Assembly (NCBI RefSeq): GCF_003611035.1
Contig: NZ_CP030033.1
Span: 3,658,001 to 3,722,000, forward strand
DNA: 64,000 bases
Reading direction: 5' to 3'
Source of the DNA: Cryobacterium soli
GTDB taxonomy: Bacteria; Actinomycetota; Actinomycetes; Actinomycetales; Microbacteriaceae
Each line of letters starts with the position of its first letter. Within the stretch, counting starts at the first letter, position 1. The notes under the pieces were generated by a model that was given only the letters and a program-made list of their open reading frames with translations, had not been told where the DNA came from and made no database searches. Positions 18,199 through 27,179 of this stretch are shown piece after piece. The position numbers were made by a program, and so were the translations under genes.

Positions 18199-18816
18199 GT
18201 GAAGCGGTTCGAAGGTCTGGCGAAGCCATCCACCCTCGCTGCCGGAGCGGTCTTCCTGATCGGCGGCATCCTCGACCAGGTCTTGCGCCTGACCGGGGAT
18301 CCGGCCAGCGAGGTCGTGCTGAGCCCGCTCTACGCGGTGCGCTCCATCGCCCTGCTGGGCGGGGCGCTCCTCCTGATCCTGTCTTTGGTGTCGATCTACG
18401 AGCGCCACGCCAAACAGATCGGACCGTTCGGGTTCTCCGCGGCCATCGTGGCCGGCACCGGCACCATCCTGCTCAGCGGCCAATTCTGGGCCGAGTCCTT
18501 CCTCTATCCCACCCTGGGCCGCGTCGCCCCCGGACTGCTCGACGGCACAGATCGGGCCGGCTCCTACGCGTTCGGGTTGCTGCTGACCGCTGCGGTGTTC
18601 GGGGTCGGCTGGCTGCTGCTCGGCAGCGCGATCCTGCGCGCCCGGGTCTACCGGGTGCTTCCCGCCGTCGTGATCATGGCCGGCGGCGCCGTCTCGCTGC
18701 TCCCCGGCAACGCGCTGGGCCAGGCGGTGCTTGGCGCCGGCCTTGTGCTGCTCTCCTTCAGCCCCACCTATCGCAAGCACGAGGGCCCGCAGCGGCAAGC
18801 CAGCCCGGCGCGCTGA
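18199..18816 (+). CDS. Integral membrane protein, DUF4386-like, unknown function
   Basis: 205 residues from GTG 18199, which follows GGTGAGGA; the longer frame from 18106 is not preferred. Six hydrophobic helices alternate with short loops (ending near TYRKHEGPQRQASPAR). The pattern LIGGILDQVLRL and the pairs of helices are like DUF4386-type membrane proteins, but the match is only by feel. No catalytic motif is visible. It is followed after 63 bases by corA, without clear functional link. Confidence 0.7.
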   Translation: MKRFEGLAKPSTLAAGAVFLIGGILDQVLRLTGDPASEVVLSPLYAVRSIALLGGALLLILSLVSIYERHAKQIGPFGFSAAIVAGTGTILLSGQFWAESFLYPTLGRVAPGLLDGTDRAGSYAFGLLLTAAVFGVGWLLLGSAILRARVYRVLPAVVIMAGGAVSLLPGNALGQAVLGAGLVLLSFSPTYRKHEGPQRQASPAR

Positions 18817-18879
18817 CGCCCGGCTGTGCGGTGCGCCCCTCCGCTGGTGGCACACTTGTACGGCGAGTGAGGAGCAGCA

Positions 18880-19896
18880 GTGGCGCTGATTGATGACGCG
18901 ATCTATGTGGATGGCCGTCGGGTGGCAACCCCGGAAACGTTGCAGGATGTGTTCGAGGTACTCAAAGAGAAGGACGGTTTTGCCTGGATCGGCCTGTACC
19001 GGCCGACCGACGACGAGGTGCGGTCGGTCGCGGACGAGTTCACGCTGCACCACCTCGCCATCGAGGACGCGCTCAAGGGCCATCAGCGAGCCAAGATCGA
19101 ACGCTACTCCGACACCCTGTTCCTGGTGCTGCGTCCGGCCCGCTACATCGACGCAGAGGAGCGGGTGGAGTTCGGCGAGCTGCACGTCTTCGTCGGCCCC
19201 GACTTCGTCGTGACCATCCGGCACGCCGAATCGCCCGACCTCGCCTCGGTGCGGCAGCGACTGGAGAGCACGCCCAAGCTCCTCGCCTTCGGCCCGCAGG
19301 CGGTGCTGTACGCCATCCTCGACCAGGTGATCGACGAGTACGCGCCGGTCGTGGCCGGCCTCGAGAACGACATCGACGAAATTGAGGACCAGCTCTTCGA
19401 CGGCGACCAGGCCGTCTCCCGGCGTATCTACGCCCTCTCCCGGGAGGTCATCGAGTTCCAGCGCGCCACTCAGCCGCTGATCGGCATGCTCGAGTCTCTC
19501 CAGGAGGGCTTCGAGAAGCACAATGTGGACGTGGAGCTGCATCGGCACCTGCGAGATGTGCTCGACCACACCATCCGGGTCGTCGAACGGGGGGATGCGT
19601 TCCGGCAGCTGTTGCAGAACGCGCTCACTGTGCACAGCACCCTCGTGGCCCAGCGACAGAACGACGAGACCCGCCGACTCTCCGAAACGGGTCTGGCGCA
19701 GAGCGAAGAGGTGAAGAAAATCTCCAGTTGGGCGGCGATCTTGTTCGCCCCCACACTGGTCGGCACCATCTACGGCATGAATTTCACCCACATGCCCGAG
19801 CTAAAATGGCAGTTCGGCTATCCGTTCGCGATCACCTTGATGGTCGCCATGGGGTTCGGGCTCTACGCCGTCTTCAAGCGCAAAGACTGGCTCTAG
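18880..19896 (+). CDS. corA: CorA-family magnesium/cobalt channel
   Basis: 338 residues from GTG 18880 with GAGGAGCAG upstream. A long acidic cytoplasmic funnel domain is followed by two C-terminal helices. The selectivity motif YGMNFTHMPE lies between them and the protein ends with the basic KRKDWL. These are the defining features of CorA. It forms a homopentamer in the membrane and lets Mg2+ (or Co2+) in. No riboswitch was seen upstream. It stands alone, with 93 bases before the next gene. Confidence 0.95.
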   Translation: MALIDDAIYVDGRRVATPETLQDVFEVLKEKDGFAWIGLYRPTDDEVRSVADEFTLHHLAIEDALKGHQRAKIERYSDTLFLVLRPARYIDAEERVEFGELHVFVGPDFVVTIRHAESPDLASVRQRLESTPKLLAFGPQAVLYAILDQVIDEYAPVVAGLENDIDEIEDQLFDGDQAVSRRIYALSREVIEFQRATQPLIGMLESLQEGFEKHNVDVELHRHLRDVLDHTIRVVERGDAFRQLLQNALTVHSTLVAQRQNDETRRLSETGLAQSEEVKKISSWAAILFAPTLVGTIYGMNFTHMPELKWQFGYPFAITLMVAMGFGLYAVFKRKDWL

Positions 19897-19989
19897 ACAC
19901 CCGATTGTGGTCAAACACCCCCAGAATCCTGCGAATGCGGCAAATAAGCGGGTGGCCTAACCAAGATCGGACCGGCGGAGAAATAGGGT

Positions 19990-22900
19990 GTGGGTGTGTG
20001 GCGCCTCGATAGAAAACCAGAAGATGACGATTTCACATCGGATTACCCCGATGTGTCCTCGCCCGGCTCGCGTCAAGCGACCTCCCCGGACTCGGTGAGC
20101 CTGGGGGACCCGTCGCTGGTCGCCGGGAACATCGCCGAACCGACCTGGCAACGCTGGCGGGACGAACTCGCCCTGGTCGGCGGGCACTCTCCACTGCTGC
20201 ACTTCGGTGACAGCCCCCGCTCCCGCATCGAACTGTCCGCCACCCACCCGGGCGGACTGCCGCAATTCATCACGGGCAAGACCACCTTGCTGTCCAACCT
20301 GATCCGCGACGAGCTGGCGCTGCGCAACGCCCGCCTGGCCGCCAACGAGATCACCCAGAAGGGCATCGAACTGCGCTCCATGCGCGGTATCGAGTCGGTG
20401 CACCTGGCCATCGGACTGGCCCAGTGGCGACACGGCGACGTGGAGTTCACCGCGCCGGTGCTGCTGCGCCCCCTCGCCATCCGCCGCTACGGCCGCGACT
20501 TCGAACTCAAGCTCAAGGGCCAGCCGTTCCTCAACCCCGAACTGGCCAGGGCCCTGCACGATCAGTTCCAGATCACCCTCGACGCCGACGCGTTCGTGGC
20601 GCTGGCCGTGACCAACGGCGCGTTCAAGCCGCAACCCGTGATCGACCGGCTGCGCGGCCTCACTTCGCACCTGCCCTGGTTCAACGTGGTGCCCCGCCTG
20701 GTGGCGTCCTCCTTCGCCGACGTCGGCCGCGCCATGGCCGTCGACGCGCACAAGCTCACGCATCCGGTGCTCGACGCCGTCGCCGGCAATCCCACTGCCC
20801 GCCGCGCCATCGAAATGGCGTACAACCCGGTGCTGCCGATCGGCCAGGACGTGCGCCCGCCCGGTACCGACACGTTGCTGCTGGATGCCGACGCCGAGCA
20901 GGAGAACGTCGTTGCGCAGATCAGCGCCGGCAACTCCCTCGTCGTGAAGACCCTGCCCGGCACCGGCGGCACCCAGACCATCGTGAACGCCATCGGCTCG
21001 CTCGTCGCGCAGCACAAGCGCGTGCTCGTGGTCAGCGCCCGGCGCTCCAGCCTCGACGGCATCGCGCACCGCCTCGTGCAGGTGGGCCTGCCCGGTGTTG
21101 CCGTGACGCCGCGTACGCTCCGCCGCGACCTGATCCAGTCGATCACCCGCAACGAGAAGGCCGCCCAGCCGCGCGTCGGCGACGTCGACGACGCGCTGGT
21201 GCGCCTGCGCAAGGTGCTGCTCGACTACCGCTCCGCCCTCACCCGCAAGGACGGCGCCCTCGGCGTCTCGGTGCTCGACGCGCTCGGCGAGCTCGCCCGG
21301 CTCGCCCAGTTGCCCGCGCCGCCGTCGACGACTGCCCGGCTCGACCGGGTGGCCCTCGAGCGCCTCGCCCACGACCGGTCCAGTGCCGCCGCGATCCTGA
21401 TCAAGGCGGCCGTCCTCGGCCAGTTCCGCTACGGCCCGGGCGACTCACCCTGGTACGGCGCCTCCTTCTCCTCCACGGCGGATGCCGGTGCCTCGCACGA
21501 GCTCGCCAAGCGGCTCAGCAACACCGACGTGCCCCGGCTGCTCGAGCGCGCCGGCCACCTGGTCGGCCAGACCCGACTGCGCCCGTTCGAAACGGTGCAC
21601 GAGTTGGGCATCTACCTGCGCCTTCTCCTGGATATCCGCGAAACCCTGGACAAGTTCCAGCCCGCTGTATTCGACCGGTCGCTGACCGAACTCATCGCCG
21701 CCACCTCGGCCCGCCGCGACTCGCCGGAGATGACCTCGAGCAACCGTCGCCGGCTGCGCAAACTCGCCGACGAGTACCTGCGGCCCGGCGTGCACGTGAG
21801 TGACATGAACGAGAGCCTGCGCCGCATCCAGCAGCAGCGCACCCTCTGGCAGCGCTACGCCGCCGCGGGCGTCACACCCGAGGTTCCCGTGGGCATCAAC
21901 GATGTGCACGTGGCCTTCCAACGGGTCTCCGAAGACCTCGGCAAGCTCGATGTGCCGCTCGGCAACGCCGGGACTCCGCGCCAGTTGGTCTCCCGTCCGG
22001 TGAAGGAGCTGCTGCGCACACTCGTGGGCCTCGCCGCCGAGAGCGAGGTGCTCGCGAACCTGCACGAGCGCACCGCCCTGCTCGCCACCCTGCGCGAGCA
22101 CAACCTCGACCCGCTGATGACCGACCTGTCCCAGCGGCACGTGTCGGAGCAGAACGTGGCCGCCGAGCTCGAACTCGCCTGGTGGCAGTCGGTGCTCGAG
22201 GTCATGCTCAGCGGCGACAGGGCCCTGCTCAACGCCAATACCCAGGTGCTCGACCGGCTCGAGGCCGACTTCAAGCTCGTCGACGAGGCGCATGCCTCCA
22301 CGACCGGGCAGATCCTGGCCTGGCTGCTCGCCGAGACGTGGAAGATCGGCGTGGTGGACTGGCCAGAGGAGGCCGACCAGCTGCGCCGCCTGCTGCGCGC
22401 CGACCGTGCCACCCCTGCCCGCATCAACGAGGCCGCCCCGCACCTGGGTCGCGTGCTCGCGCCGGTCTGGCTCGCCTCGCCGTACGAGGTCGCCGGACTC
22501 GACGACACGATGACGTTCGACGCCGTGCTGCTCGTCGACGCCGGCGCTACCACCCTGGCCGAGAACGTCGGCGCGATCCGCCGCGCCAAGCAGGTCGTGG
22601 CCTTCGGCGACCCGGTCACCCAGACGCCGTCCGGCTTCGAGACCGGCATCGTGGAACCGGCCGACGTTCCCCGCCCGCAGGAGACCAACGTCGACGCCCT
22701 GCACGCCGACTCTGCGCTGGCCCGGCTGGGCGAACTGCTGCCCACCCTCACCCTCACCCGCAGCTACCGGGCCGGCGGCGAGGACCTCGCCGAGCTGGTC
22801 AACCACCGGTTCTACGGCGGCCGGATCGACTCGCTGCCCTGGGCGGGCAGCTTCCTCGGCCACGGCAGCCTCACCCTGAATTACGTCAAGGGCGGCCACG

Positions 22901-23745
22901 GCATGCCCGACGTCGACAGCGGCGCCGTCGAGAGCGTCGATGCCGAGGTCGCGAAGGTTGTCGACCTGGTCATGGACCATGCCGTCAAGCGCCCCCGCGA
23001 GTCCCTCATGGTGATCACCGCCAGCGCCCGGCACGCAGTGCGGGTGCACCAGGCCGTGCTCGCCGCGTTCGCCAAGCGCACCGACCTGAGCGACTTCATC
23101 CTCAAGGACCGCGCCGAACCGTTCACGGTGCTCACCCTCGAGCAGGCCGTGGCGCAGAGCCGCGATCGGGTGATCTTCTCCATCGGCTACGGCCGCACCC
23201 CGCACGGCCGGCTGCTGAGCAATTTCGGTTCGCTCGGCGAACCCGGCGGCGAACGCCTGCTCGCGATCGGCATGACGCGTGCCCGCCGCGCCATGGACAT
23301 CGTCTCGTGCTTCCGCCCCATCGACATCGACGCCGACCGCCAGCGGCACGGCATCCTGGCCCTGTCGCAGGTGCTCACCGAGACCGAGGCGCGCCGCAAC
23401 GAGGTCGCGGTGCCGGATGCCCGCGAGGCCATGCTCGTCGACCTCGCCCGCCGCCTGGAACGTAAGGGCCTCACCGTCTCGCTCGGGCACCGTGGCAAGC
23501 TCGCGCTGGCCGCCTCGCACGCCGGCCGCGCCGTCGTGGTGGAGACCGACGCCGTGGTCAACAGGGCCAGCCTGCGCGAATCGCTGCGCCTCCGCCCCGA
23601 GGTGCTGCGCCGGCTGGGCTGGCACTACCTGCGTGTGCACAGCTTCGAACTCTTCAGCAACCCGGATGCCGTCGCCGCCCGCGTCGCCGCCCTCGCGGGC
23701 GTCGTGCCGGCCGAAGGGTCTGGCGGTCCGGCGCACCGTGCCTGA
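19990..23745 (+). CDS. Large SF1-helicase-like protein with degenerate ATPase motifs
   Basis: 1251 residues from GTG 19990 with GGAG upstream. The fold order resembles UPF1/DUF4011-type helicases: an N-terminal region, then the Walker A position LPGTGGTQTIV (near residue 323), a long helical insert, the Walker B position VLLVDAGATT (near 848), GDPVTQTPSGF (near 873) and the C-terminal motif GMTRARRAMDI (near 1094). Against the usual PPGTGKTQT and DEAS, the Walker lysine is glycine and the DE pair is DA. It may therefore bind nucleic acid without hydrolysing ATP, or work with a partner. The next gene overlaps its stop by 8 bases, so the two are probably translated together. Confidence 0.8.
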   Translation: MGVWRLDRKPEDDDFTSDYPDVSSPGSRQATSPDSVSLGDPSLVAGNIAEPTWQRWRDELALVGGHSPLLHFGDSPRSRIELSATHPGGLPQFITGKTTLLSNLIRDELALRNARLAANEITQKGIELRSMRGIESVHLAIGLAQWRHGDVEFTAPVLLRPLAIRRYGRDFELKLKGQPFLNPELARALHDQFQITLDADAFVALAVTNGAFKPQPVIDRLRGLTSHLPWFNVVPRLVASSFADVGRAMAVDAHKLTHPVLDAVAGNPTARRAIEMAYNPVLPIGQDVRPPGTDTLLLDADAEQENVVAQISAGNSLVVKTLPGTGGTQTIVNAIGSLVAQHKRVLVVSARRSSLDGIAHRLVQVGLPGVAVTPRTLRRDLIQSITRNEKAAQPRVGDVDDALVRLRKVLLDYRSALTRKDGALGVSVLDALGELARLAQLPAPPSTTARLDRVALERLAHDRSSAAAILIKAAVLGQFRYGPGDSPWYGASFSSTADAGASHELAKRLSNTDVPRLLERAGHLVGQTRLRPFETVHELGIYLRLLLDIRETLDKFQPAVFDRSLTELIAATSARRDSPEMTSSNRRRLRKLADEYLRPGVHVSDMNESLRRIQQQRTLWQRYAAAGVTPEVPVGINDVHVAFQRVSEDLGKLDVPLGNAGTPRQLVSRPVKELLRTLVGLAAESEVLANLHERTALLATLREHNLDPLMTDLSQRHVSEQNVAAELELAWWQSVLEVMLSGDRALLNANTQVLDRLEADFKLVDEAHASTTGQILAWLLAETWKIGVVDWPEEADQLRRLLRADRATPARINEAAPHLGRVLAPVWLASPYEVAGLDDTMTFDAVLLVDAGATTLAENVGAIRRAKQVVAFGDPVTQTPSGFETGIVEPADVPRPQETNVDALHADSALARLGELLPTLTLTRSYRAGGEDLAELVNHRFYGGRIDSLPWAGSFLGHGSLTLNYVKGGHGMPDVDSGAVESVDAEVAKVVDLVMDHAVKRPRESLMVITASARHAVRVHQAVLAAFAKRTDLSDFILKDRAEPFTVLTLEQAVAQSRDRVIFSIGYGRTPHGRLLSNFGSLGEPGGERLLAIGMTRARRAMDIVSCFRPIDIDADRQRHGILALSQVLTETEARRNEVAVPDAREAMLVDLARRLERKGLTVSLGHRGKLALAASHAGRAVVVETDAVVNRASLRESLRLRPEVLRRLGWHYLRVHSFELFSNPDAVAARVAALAGVVPAEGSGGPAHRA

Positions 23746-24118
23746 CCGGGCGGGCGCGCCTGAGGGTGCTGCGGTGCCCGAGGAGGCCGCTGGGTTCGAG
23801 GGCGACGCTGCGTCTCAGGGAGATGCTGGGTCTGAGCGTGCCGTGGACCTCGAGGATCGCCCCGATCCCGAGAAGAGGCCTGTCCACGAGAGCGACACGG
23901 TACCCGCGGCATCCGTCGGCGAACCCGGATCGGTGGAGCCGCGCCAGTCGGTGATCCGGTCGGCCGGTGCTCGCCGCGCCCGCCTGACGCCCGCGCCGAA
24001 CACCGACACCCGCCCGGAGCCGCCCTCCCGCGAAGAAGGCGGCCAGACCTCCGGCGATGGTTCGTCGACGAGCGCAAACGACGCCCGGCTGCGCCAGGAC
24101 AAACCCCCGCACTGGTAG
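23738..24118 (+). CDS. Small acidic/low-complexity protein coupled to the helicase-like gene
   Basis: 126 residues from GTG 23738, whose start overlaps the upstream stop (GTGCCTGA). The N-terminal two thirds are Ala/Glu/Pro/Asp-rich and look disordered. The end DARLRQDKPPHW is more conserved in character and resembles tails I associate with small actinobacterial genes after this helicase-like protein. No enzyme motif is visible. Overlap suggests it works with the preceding protein, perhaps as an adaptor. The assignment as a real gene rests on overlap, codon bias and absence of stops. Confidence 0.6.
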   Translation: MPDRAGAPEGAAVPEEAAGFEGDAASQGDAGSERAVDLEDRPDPEKRPVHESDTVPAASVGEPGSVEPRQSVIRSAGARRARLTPAPNTDTRPEPPSREEGGQTSGDGSSTSANDARLRQDKPPHW

Positions 24119-24152
24119 GGCCGCCCCGCGCCCGACTGGCGCATCCGCGATT

Positions 24153-24211
24153 CTGAGTTGCCACTTCAGGCCCTCTGGGACGCGCCCAACGGGCACGAAC
24201 TGGCAAGTCAG
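24153..24211. repeat. Long-armed imperfect palindrome
   Basis: Arms of 21 bases at 24153-24173 (starting CTGAGTTGCCACTTC) and 24191-24211 (ending CTGGCAAGTCAG) match at 18 of 21 positions and enclose a 17-base loop. It lies 34 bases past the previous gene. It has no T-run, so it is not a typical intrinsic terminator. Confidence 0.75.
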
Positions 24212-24300
24212 CTCGTGTGAGTGTTGCACGTGGACGCGAAGGCCCCAGCCGGCCACCGATGGCGCCAAGGTGCCTCATCCAGGGGATCCACCCGGTCCCG

Positions 24301-24436
24301 AGATGCAGCAAAGCTCCCTCTCCGCTGCCGTGAGGGGGCTCTATGCCGCAAGTCGGCCCTATGCAACTCGGCGAGATGCAGCAAAGTGCCCCCTCCGGCG
24401 CCGTGAAAGGTGCTCTTGCGGCAAGTCGGCGACGTG
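24301..24436. repeat. Two copies of a dispersed intergenic repeat (about 60 bases each)
   Basis: Copy 1 (24301-24358) and copy 2 (24374-24436) share the order GATGCAGCAAAG, a CCCTCTCCG / GAGGGGG-like stem, then TGCCGCAAGTCGGC. Two further copies lie at 63560-63700 with the same order. The inner CCCTC and GAGGG can pair into a hairpin. They contain no gene and are not part of the IS elements in the window. Confidence 0.7.
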
Positions 24437-24440
24437 AAAG

Positions 24441-24488
24441 TCTTTGCGTCTTTGCGTCTTTGCGTCTTTGCGTCTTTGCGTCTTTGCG
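24441..24488. repeat. Tandem octamer array, six copies of TCTTTGCG
   Basis: Six exact head-to-tail copies of TCTTTGCG, followed by a decayed unit (TCTACGCA) and two copies of GCGGATGCA. It lies between the helicase-associated gene and the end of mscL. It is pyrimidine-rich on one strand, unlike its neighbourhood, and could vary in length by slippage. Confidence 0.9.
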
Positions 24489-24568
24489 TCTACGCAGCGG
24501 ATGCAGCGGATGCAGCGAGGAGTGCGGGGTGACGCTCCTGCGGGTGCATCGGGGGAGAGGTGGGACGG

Positions 24569-25069
24569 CTAGAGGGTGTGCTTGGCGCCGTCGGGCCCAC
24601 TGGGAGAGGTGCCTGCGGTGTACGGAGCGGGGGCATCCGTGGCGGCGGAGGGCGTGACGGCGGCGTTCTGCGCAGCGAGCAGGTCGCGGATCTCGGTGAG
24701 CAGGTCGAGGTCGGTGACGGGGTTCTTCTTGGGGTCCAGCGGCACGCCGGCCTGACGGCGACGGGCCTGGTGCTCTTTGAGTGTGTTGAGCGGCATCACG
24801 AAGGCGAAGTACACGACCGCGGCCACGAGCAGGAATTGGATCAGGGCGGCCAGGACGACTCCGAACGAAATGACGCTGGCGCCCAGCGGCACGTTCAGGG
24901 AACCGTTGAGGGACTCCGCGTTGAAGAGCGCGCCGATCAGAGGGTTGAAAACGCCCTCGACGATAGCCGTGACCACCTTCGTGAACGCGGCCCCGATGAC
25001 AACGGCGACAGCGAGCTCGATGACATTGCCGCGCATGATGAATTCTTTGAAACCGTTGATCATGCCCAT
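24569..25069 (-). CDS. mscL: Large-conductance mechanosensitive channel
   Basis: 166 residues from ATG 25069, preceded by AAGGAG. The N-terminal signature FKEFIMRGNVIELAVAVVIG and the second helix LIQFLLVAAVVYFAFVMPLN are typical of MscL. The C-terminal tail is longer than in E. coli, Thr/Ala-rich, and includes the conserved basic-acidic bundle VTDLDLLTEIRDLLAAQ. The pentamer opens under membrane tension and releases solutes during osmotic downshock. It precedes, on the same strand order, the FmdB-type and FTHF cyclo-ligase genes, a conserved arrangement in actinobacteria. Confidence 0.96.
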   Translation of the reverse strand: MGMINGFKEFIMRGNVIELAVAVVIGAAFTKVVTAIVEGVFNPLIGALFNAESLNGSLNVPLGASVISFGVVLAALIQFLLVAAVVYFAFVMPLNTLKEHQARRRQAGVPLDPKKNPVTDLDLLTEIRDLLAAQNAAVTPSAATDAPAPYTAGTSPSGPDGAKHTL

Positions 25070-25135
25070 TCGATTACTCCTTGTTGTGCTGCAGTGCGCG
25101 TGCGTGGTCGTGCAGGTGCGTTGGTGTCTGACGGA

Positions 25136-25525
25136 TCAGGTCGACTTCGGCGCCGGAGTCGGCGATGAACTCGAGGAGGAGGAGGAGGAGGAAGACGACG
25201 ACGACCCGCCTGACGACGACCCGCTCGACGAGGTAGATGCGGCGGCGCCGGACTTCTCGGCCGGCTTCGCGGCCGGGGACGAGTCGGACTTGCTGTCCGA
25301 CTTGGTCGCGCTCTTCTCTGCGGACAGCGATGACTTGCCGCTGGACTCAGCGCGCGAATCGTTGCGGTAGAAGCCCGAGCCGGTGAAGCTCACCCCGATC
25401 GACGAGTAGACCTTGCGCAGCTTGCCGCCGCAGGTGGGGCACTCGGTGAGGGTGTTGTCGGTGAACGCCTGCTGGATATCGAAGGCGGTGTCACACTCGG
25501 TGCAACGGTAGGAATAGGTAGGCAC
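25136..25525 (-). CDS. FmdB-family zinc-ribbon protein with Ser-rich tail
   Basis: 129 residues if started at GTG 25525 (PTYSYRCTECDTAFD), which matches the family start better than the ATG at 25549. Two CxxC pairs, CTEC and CPTCGG, form the zinc ribbon within the first 45 residues, followed by KVYSSIGVSFTGSGFYRND. The rest is a low-complexity Ser/Lys then Ser-only run, encoded by repeated TCC/TCG codons (25150-25250). FmdB proteins are putative regulators of unknown mechanism. The tail varies in length between relatives and is prone to slippage. Confidence 0.88.
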   Translation of the reverse strand: MPTYSYRCTECDTAFDIQQAFTDNTLTECPTCGGKLRKVYSSIGVSFTGSGFYRNDSRAESSGKSSLSAEKSATKSDSKSDSSPAAKPAEKSGAAASTSSSGSSSGGSSSSSSSSSSSSSSPTPAPKST

Positions 25526-25592
25526 TGCGTCTTTTCGGTTCGTGAACACGGGTGGTTCGTGGATCAGGCCGGCAGGTGCCGGTCGGCAAAGT

Positions 25593-26171
25593 CTAGAAGA
25601 CGACGATGCGAGTGGGCGTGACGAGACCGTTCACCGGCTGGTCGTGCACCTCGCGTGGAACCTCGTCCACATACTCATTGTCGTAGACGACGGCGTACAC
25701 CGGCGGGCATTTCTCCATCGAGCCGAGGGTCTTGTCGAAATAACCGCGCCCCCAGCCCATCCGCAGGCCGGTGTGGTCGATGGCCGCGGCCGGAACGATG
25801 ATCAGGTCGACGTCGTTGATGGCGATGGGTCCCAGCAGTTCGCCCTGGGGCTCCGGGGCACCGGAGATACCCTGCACCTCGGTCTCCTCCTCGCCGACGG
25901 TCCAGTCGAGCAGGCCGTCGTCGCGCGACACCGGGAACAGCACCCGGATGCCGCGGGCCTCGGCCCAATTCACGAACGGGCGGGTATTGGGCTCGGTGGG
26001 GCTGGAGAGGTAGCAGGAAATCGACCGGGCGGACAGGTCGAGCACGATGCTCTGCAGGTTTTCGGTGAACCCGGCGGTGGCCGCGTCGCGTTCAGCCGCC
26101 GTCATGGTGTGCCGGCGCTCCCGCAGCTCTGCGCGGAGCGCCCGCTTTCGGTGCTCGATGTCAGAATCCAT
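25593..26171 (-). CDS. 5-formyltetrahydrofolate cyclo-ligase (5,10-methenyl-THF synthetase)
   Basis: 192 residues from ATG 26171, with AGGA eight bases upstream; an ATG nine bases earlier is possible. The N-terminal helix KRALRAELRERRHTM is basic as in the family. The ATP/folate-binding signature is MGWGRGYFDKTLG near the C-terminal third, with LIIVPAAAID before it. The enzyme converts 5-formyl-THF to 5,10-methenyl-THF using ATP. It is divergently transcribed from galU, the usual actinobacterial arrangement. Confidence 0.95.
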   Translation of the reverse strand: MDSDIEHRKRALRAELRERRHTMTAAERDAATAGFTENLQSIVLDLSARSISCYLSSPTEPNTRPFVNWAEARGIRVLFPVSRDDGLLDWTVGEEETEVQGISGAPEPQGELLGPIAINDVDLIIVPAAAIDHTGLRMGWGRGYFDKTLGSMEKCPPVYAVVYDNEYVDEVPREVHDQPVNGLVTPTRIVVF

Positions 26172-26180
26172 ACAAGTCAT

Positions 26181-26222
26181 CCTAGGTGCGTAAGCCTTTC
26201 AGCTTGCCGCTAACCTAATGCC
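26181..26222 (+). promoter_or_regulatory. Divergent promoter region; probable leaderless galU promoter
   Basis: The interval between the cyclo-ligase gene and galU is only about 50 bases. TAACCT at 26211-26216 is a good -10 candidate, and the expected start point falls on or next to the galU ATG at 26223. No Shine-Dalgarno sequence is present before that ATG, which supports a leaderless transcript. Confidence 0.5.
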
Positions 26223-27116
26223 ATGGTTACTCACATTACGAAGGCTGTTATCCCCGCTGCCGGTATGGGAACCCGGTTTCTGCCGGCGACCAAGGCCATG
26301 CCCAAAGAGATGTTGCCGGTGGTGGACAAGCCCGCCATCCAGTACGTCGTCGAAGAGGCCGTCGCCGCCGGACTCACCGACGTGCTCATGATCACGGGCC
26401 GCAACAAGAACGCACTGGAGAACCATTTCGACCGGGTCACCGAGCTCGAGGCGGTGCTCATCCAGAAGGGTGACCGCGACCGTCTCGCCAAGGTGAACGA
26501 GTCGACCGACCTCGCCGACATGCACTACGTGCGTCAGGGTGACCCGCTGGGCCTGGGGCACGCCGTGCTCCGCGCCAAGATGCACGTGGGCAACGAGCCC
26601 TTCGCCGTGCTCCTCGGCGACGACATCATCGACGCCCGCGACCCGCTGCTCGACAAGATGCTCGCCGAGCAGATCGGCCGCAACACCAGCGTCGTCGCGC
26701 TCCTCGAGGTCGACCCGTCGCAGATCCACCTCTACGGTGCCGCTGCGATCGAGAAGACCGACGACCCGGACGTGGTGCGCATCACCGGCCTGGTCGAGAA
26801 GCCGTCGGCAGCGGATGCGCCGTCGAACCTGGCCATCATCGGCCGTTATGTGCTGCGCCCCGAGGTGTTCGAGGTACTCGAGCACACCGCGCCGGGCAAG
26901 GGCAACGAGATCCAGCTCACCGACGCCCTGCAGGAGATGGCGGTCAACCCGGAGACCACAGGCGGCGTGTACGGCGTCATCTTCCGCGGTCGTCGCTACG
27001 ACACCGGTGACCGGCTGGACTACATCAAGGCCATCATCCAGCTCGCCGTGGACCGGGACGACCTCGGCACCGAGCTGCGCCCGTGGCTGAAGGAGTTCAC
27101 CGCCACTCTCGAGTAG
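26223..27116 (+). CDS. galU: UTP-glucose-1-phosphate uridylyltransferase
   Basis: 297 residues. The nucleotide-binding N-terminus AVIPAAGMGTRFLPATKAMPKEMLP is classical GalU, followed by VDKPAIQYVVEEA and the LLGDDIID metal-binding motif, with GLVEKP and GRYVLRPEVF further on. It makes UDP-glucose from UTP and glucose-1-phosphate for cell-wall and exopolysaccharide synthesis. There is no Shine-Dalgarno sequence, so translation is probably leaderless. It is followed after 63 bases by the rimJ-like gene. Confidence 0.97.
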   Translation: MVTHITKAVIPAAGMGTRFLPATKAMPKEMLPVVDKPAIQYVVEEAVAAGLTDVLMITGRNKNALENHFDRVTELEAVLIQKGDRDRLAKVNESTDLADMHYVRQGDPLGLGHAVLRAKMHVGNEPFAVLLGDDIIDARDPLLDKMLAEQIGRNTSVVALLEVDPSQIHLYGAAAIEKTDDPDVVRITGLVEKPSAADAPSNLAIIGRYVLRPEVFEVLEHTAPGKGNEIQLTDALQEMAVNPETTGGVYGVIFRGRRYDTGDRLDYIKAIIQLAVDRDDLGTELRPWLKEFTATLE

Positions 27117-27179
27117 GTCGGGCGCGGGCTAAGCTGCGAGACATCATCGGGCCTCGGCCCCCAAGTAGACGGGCTCATC

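Noticed and set aside
21445-23736. 763-codon minus-strand frame opposite the helicase-like gene
   Set aside because: Low-complexity Gly/Arg/His sequence with no motif. The plus-strand gene has good SF1 motifs and an overlapping downstream gene.
24441-24488. Possible CRISPR or regulatory operator array
   Set aside because: 8-base head-to-tail repeats without spacers; nothing suggests a CRISPR locus.
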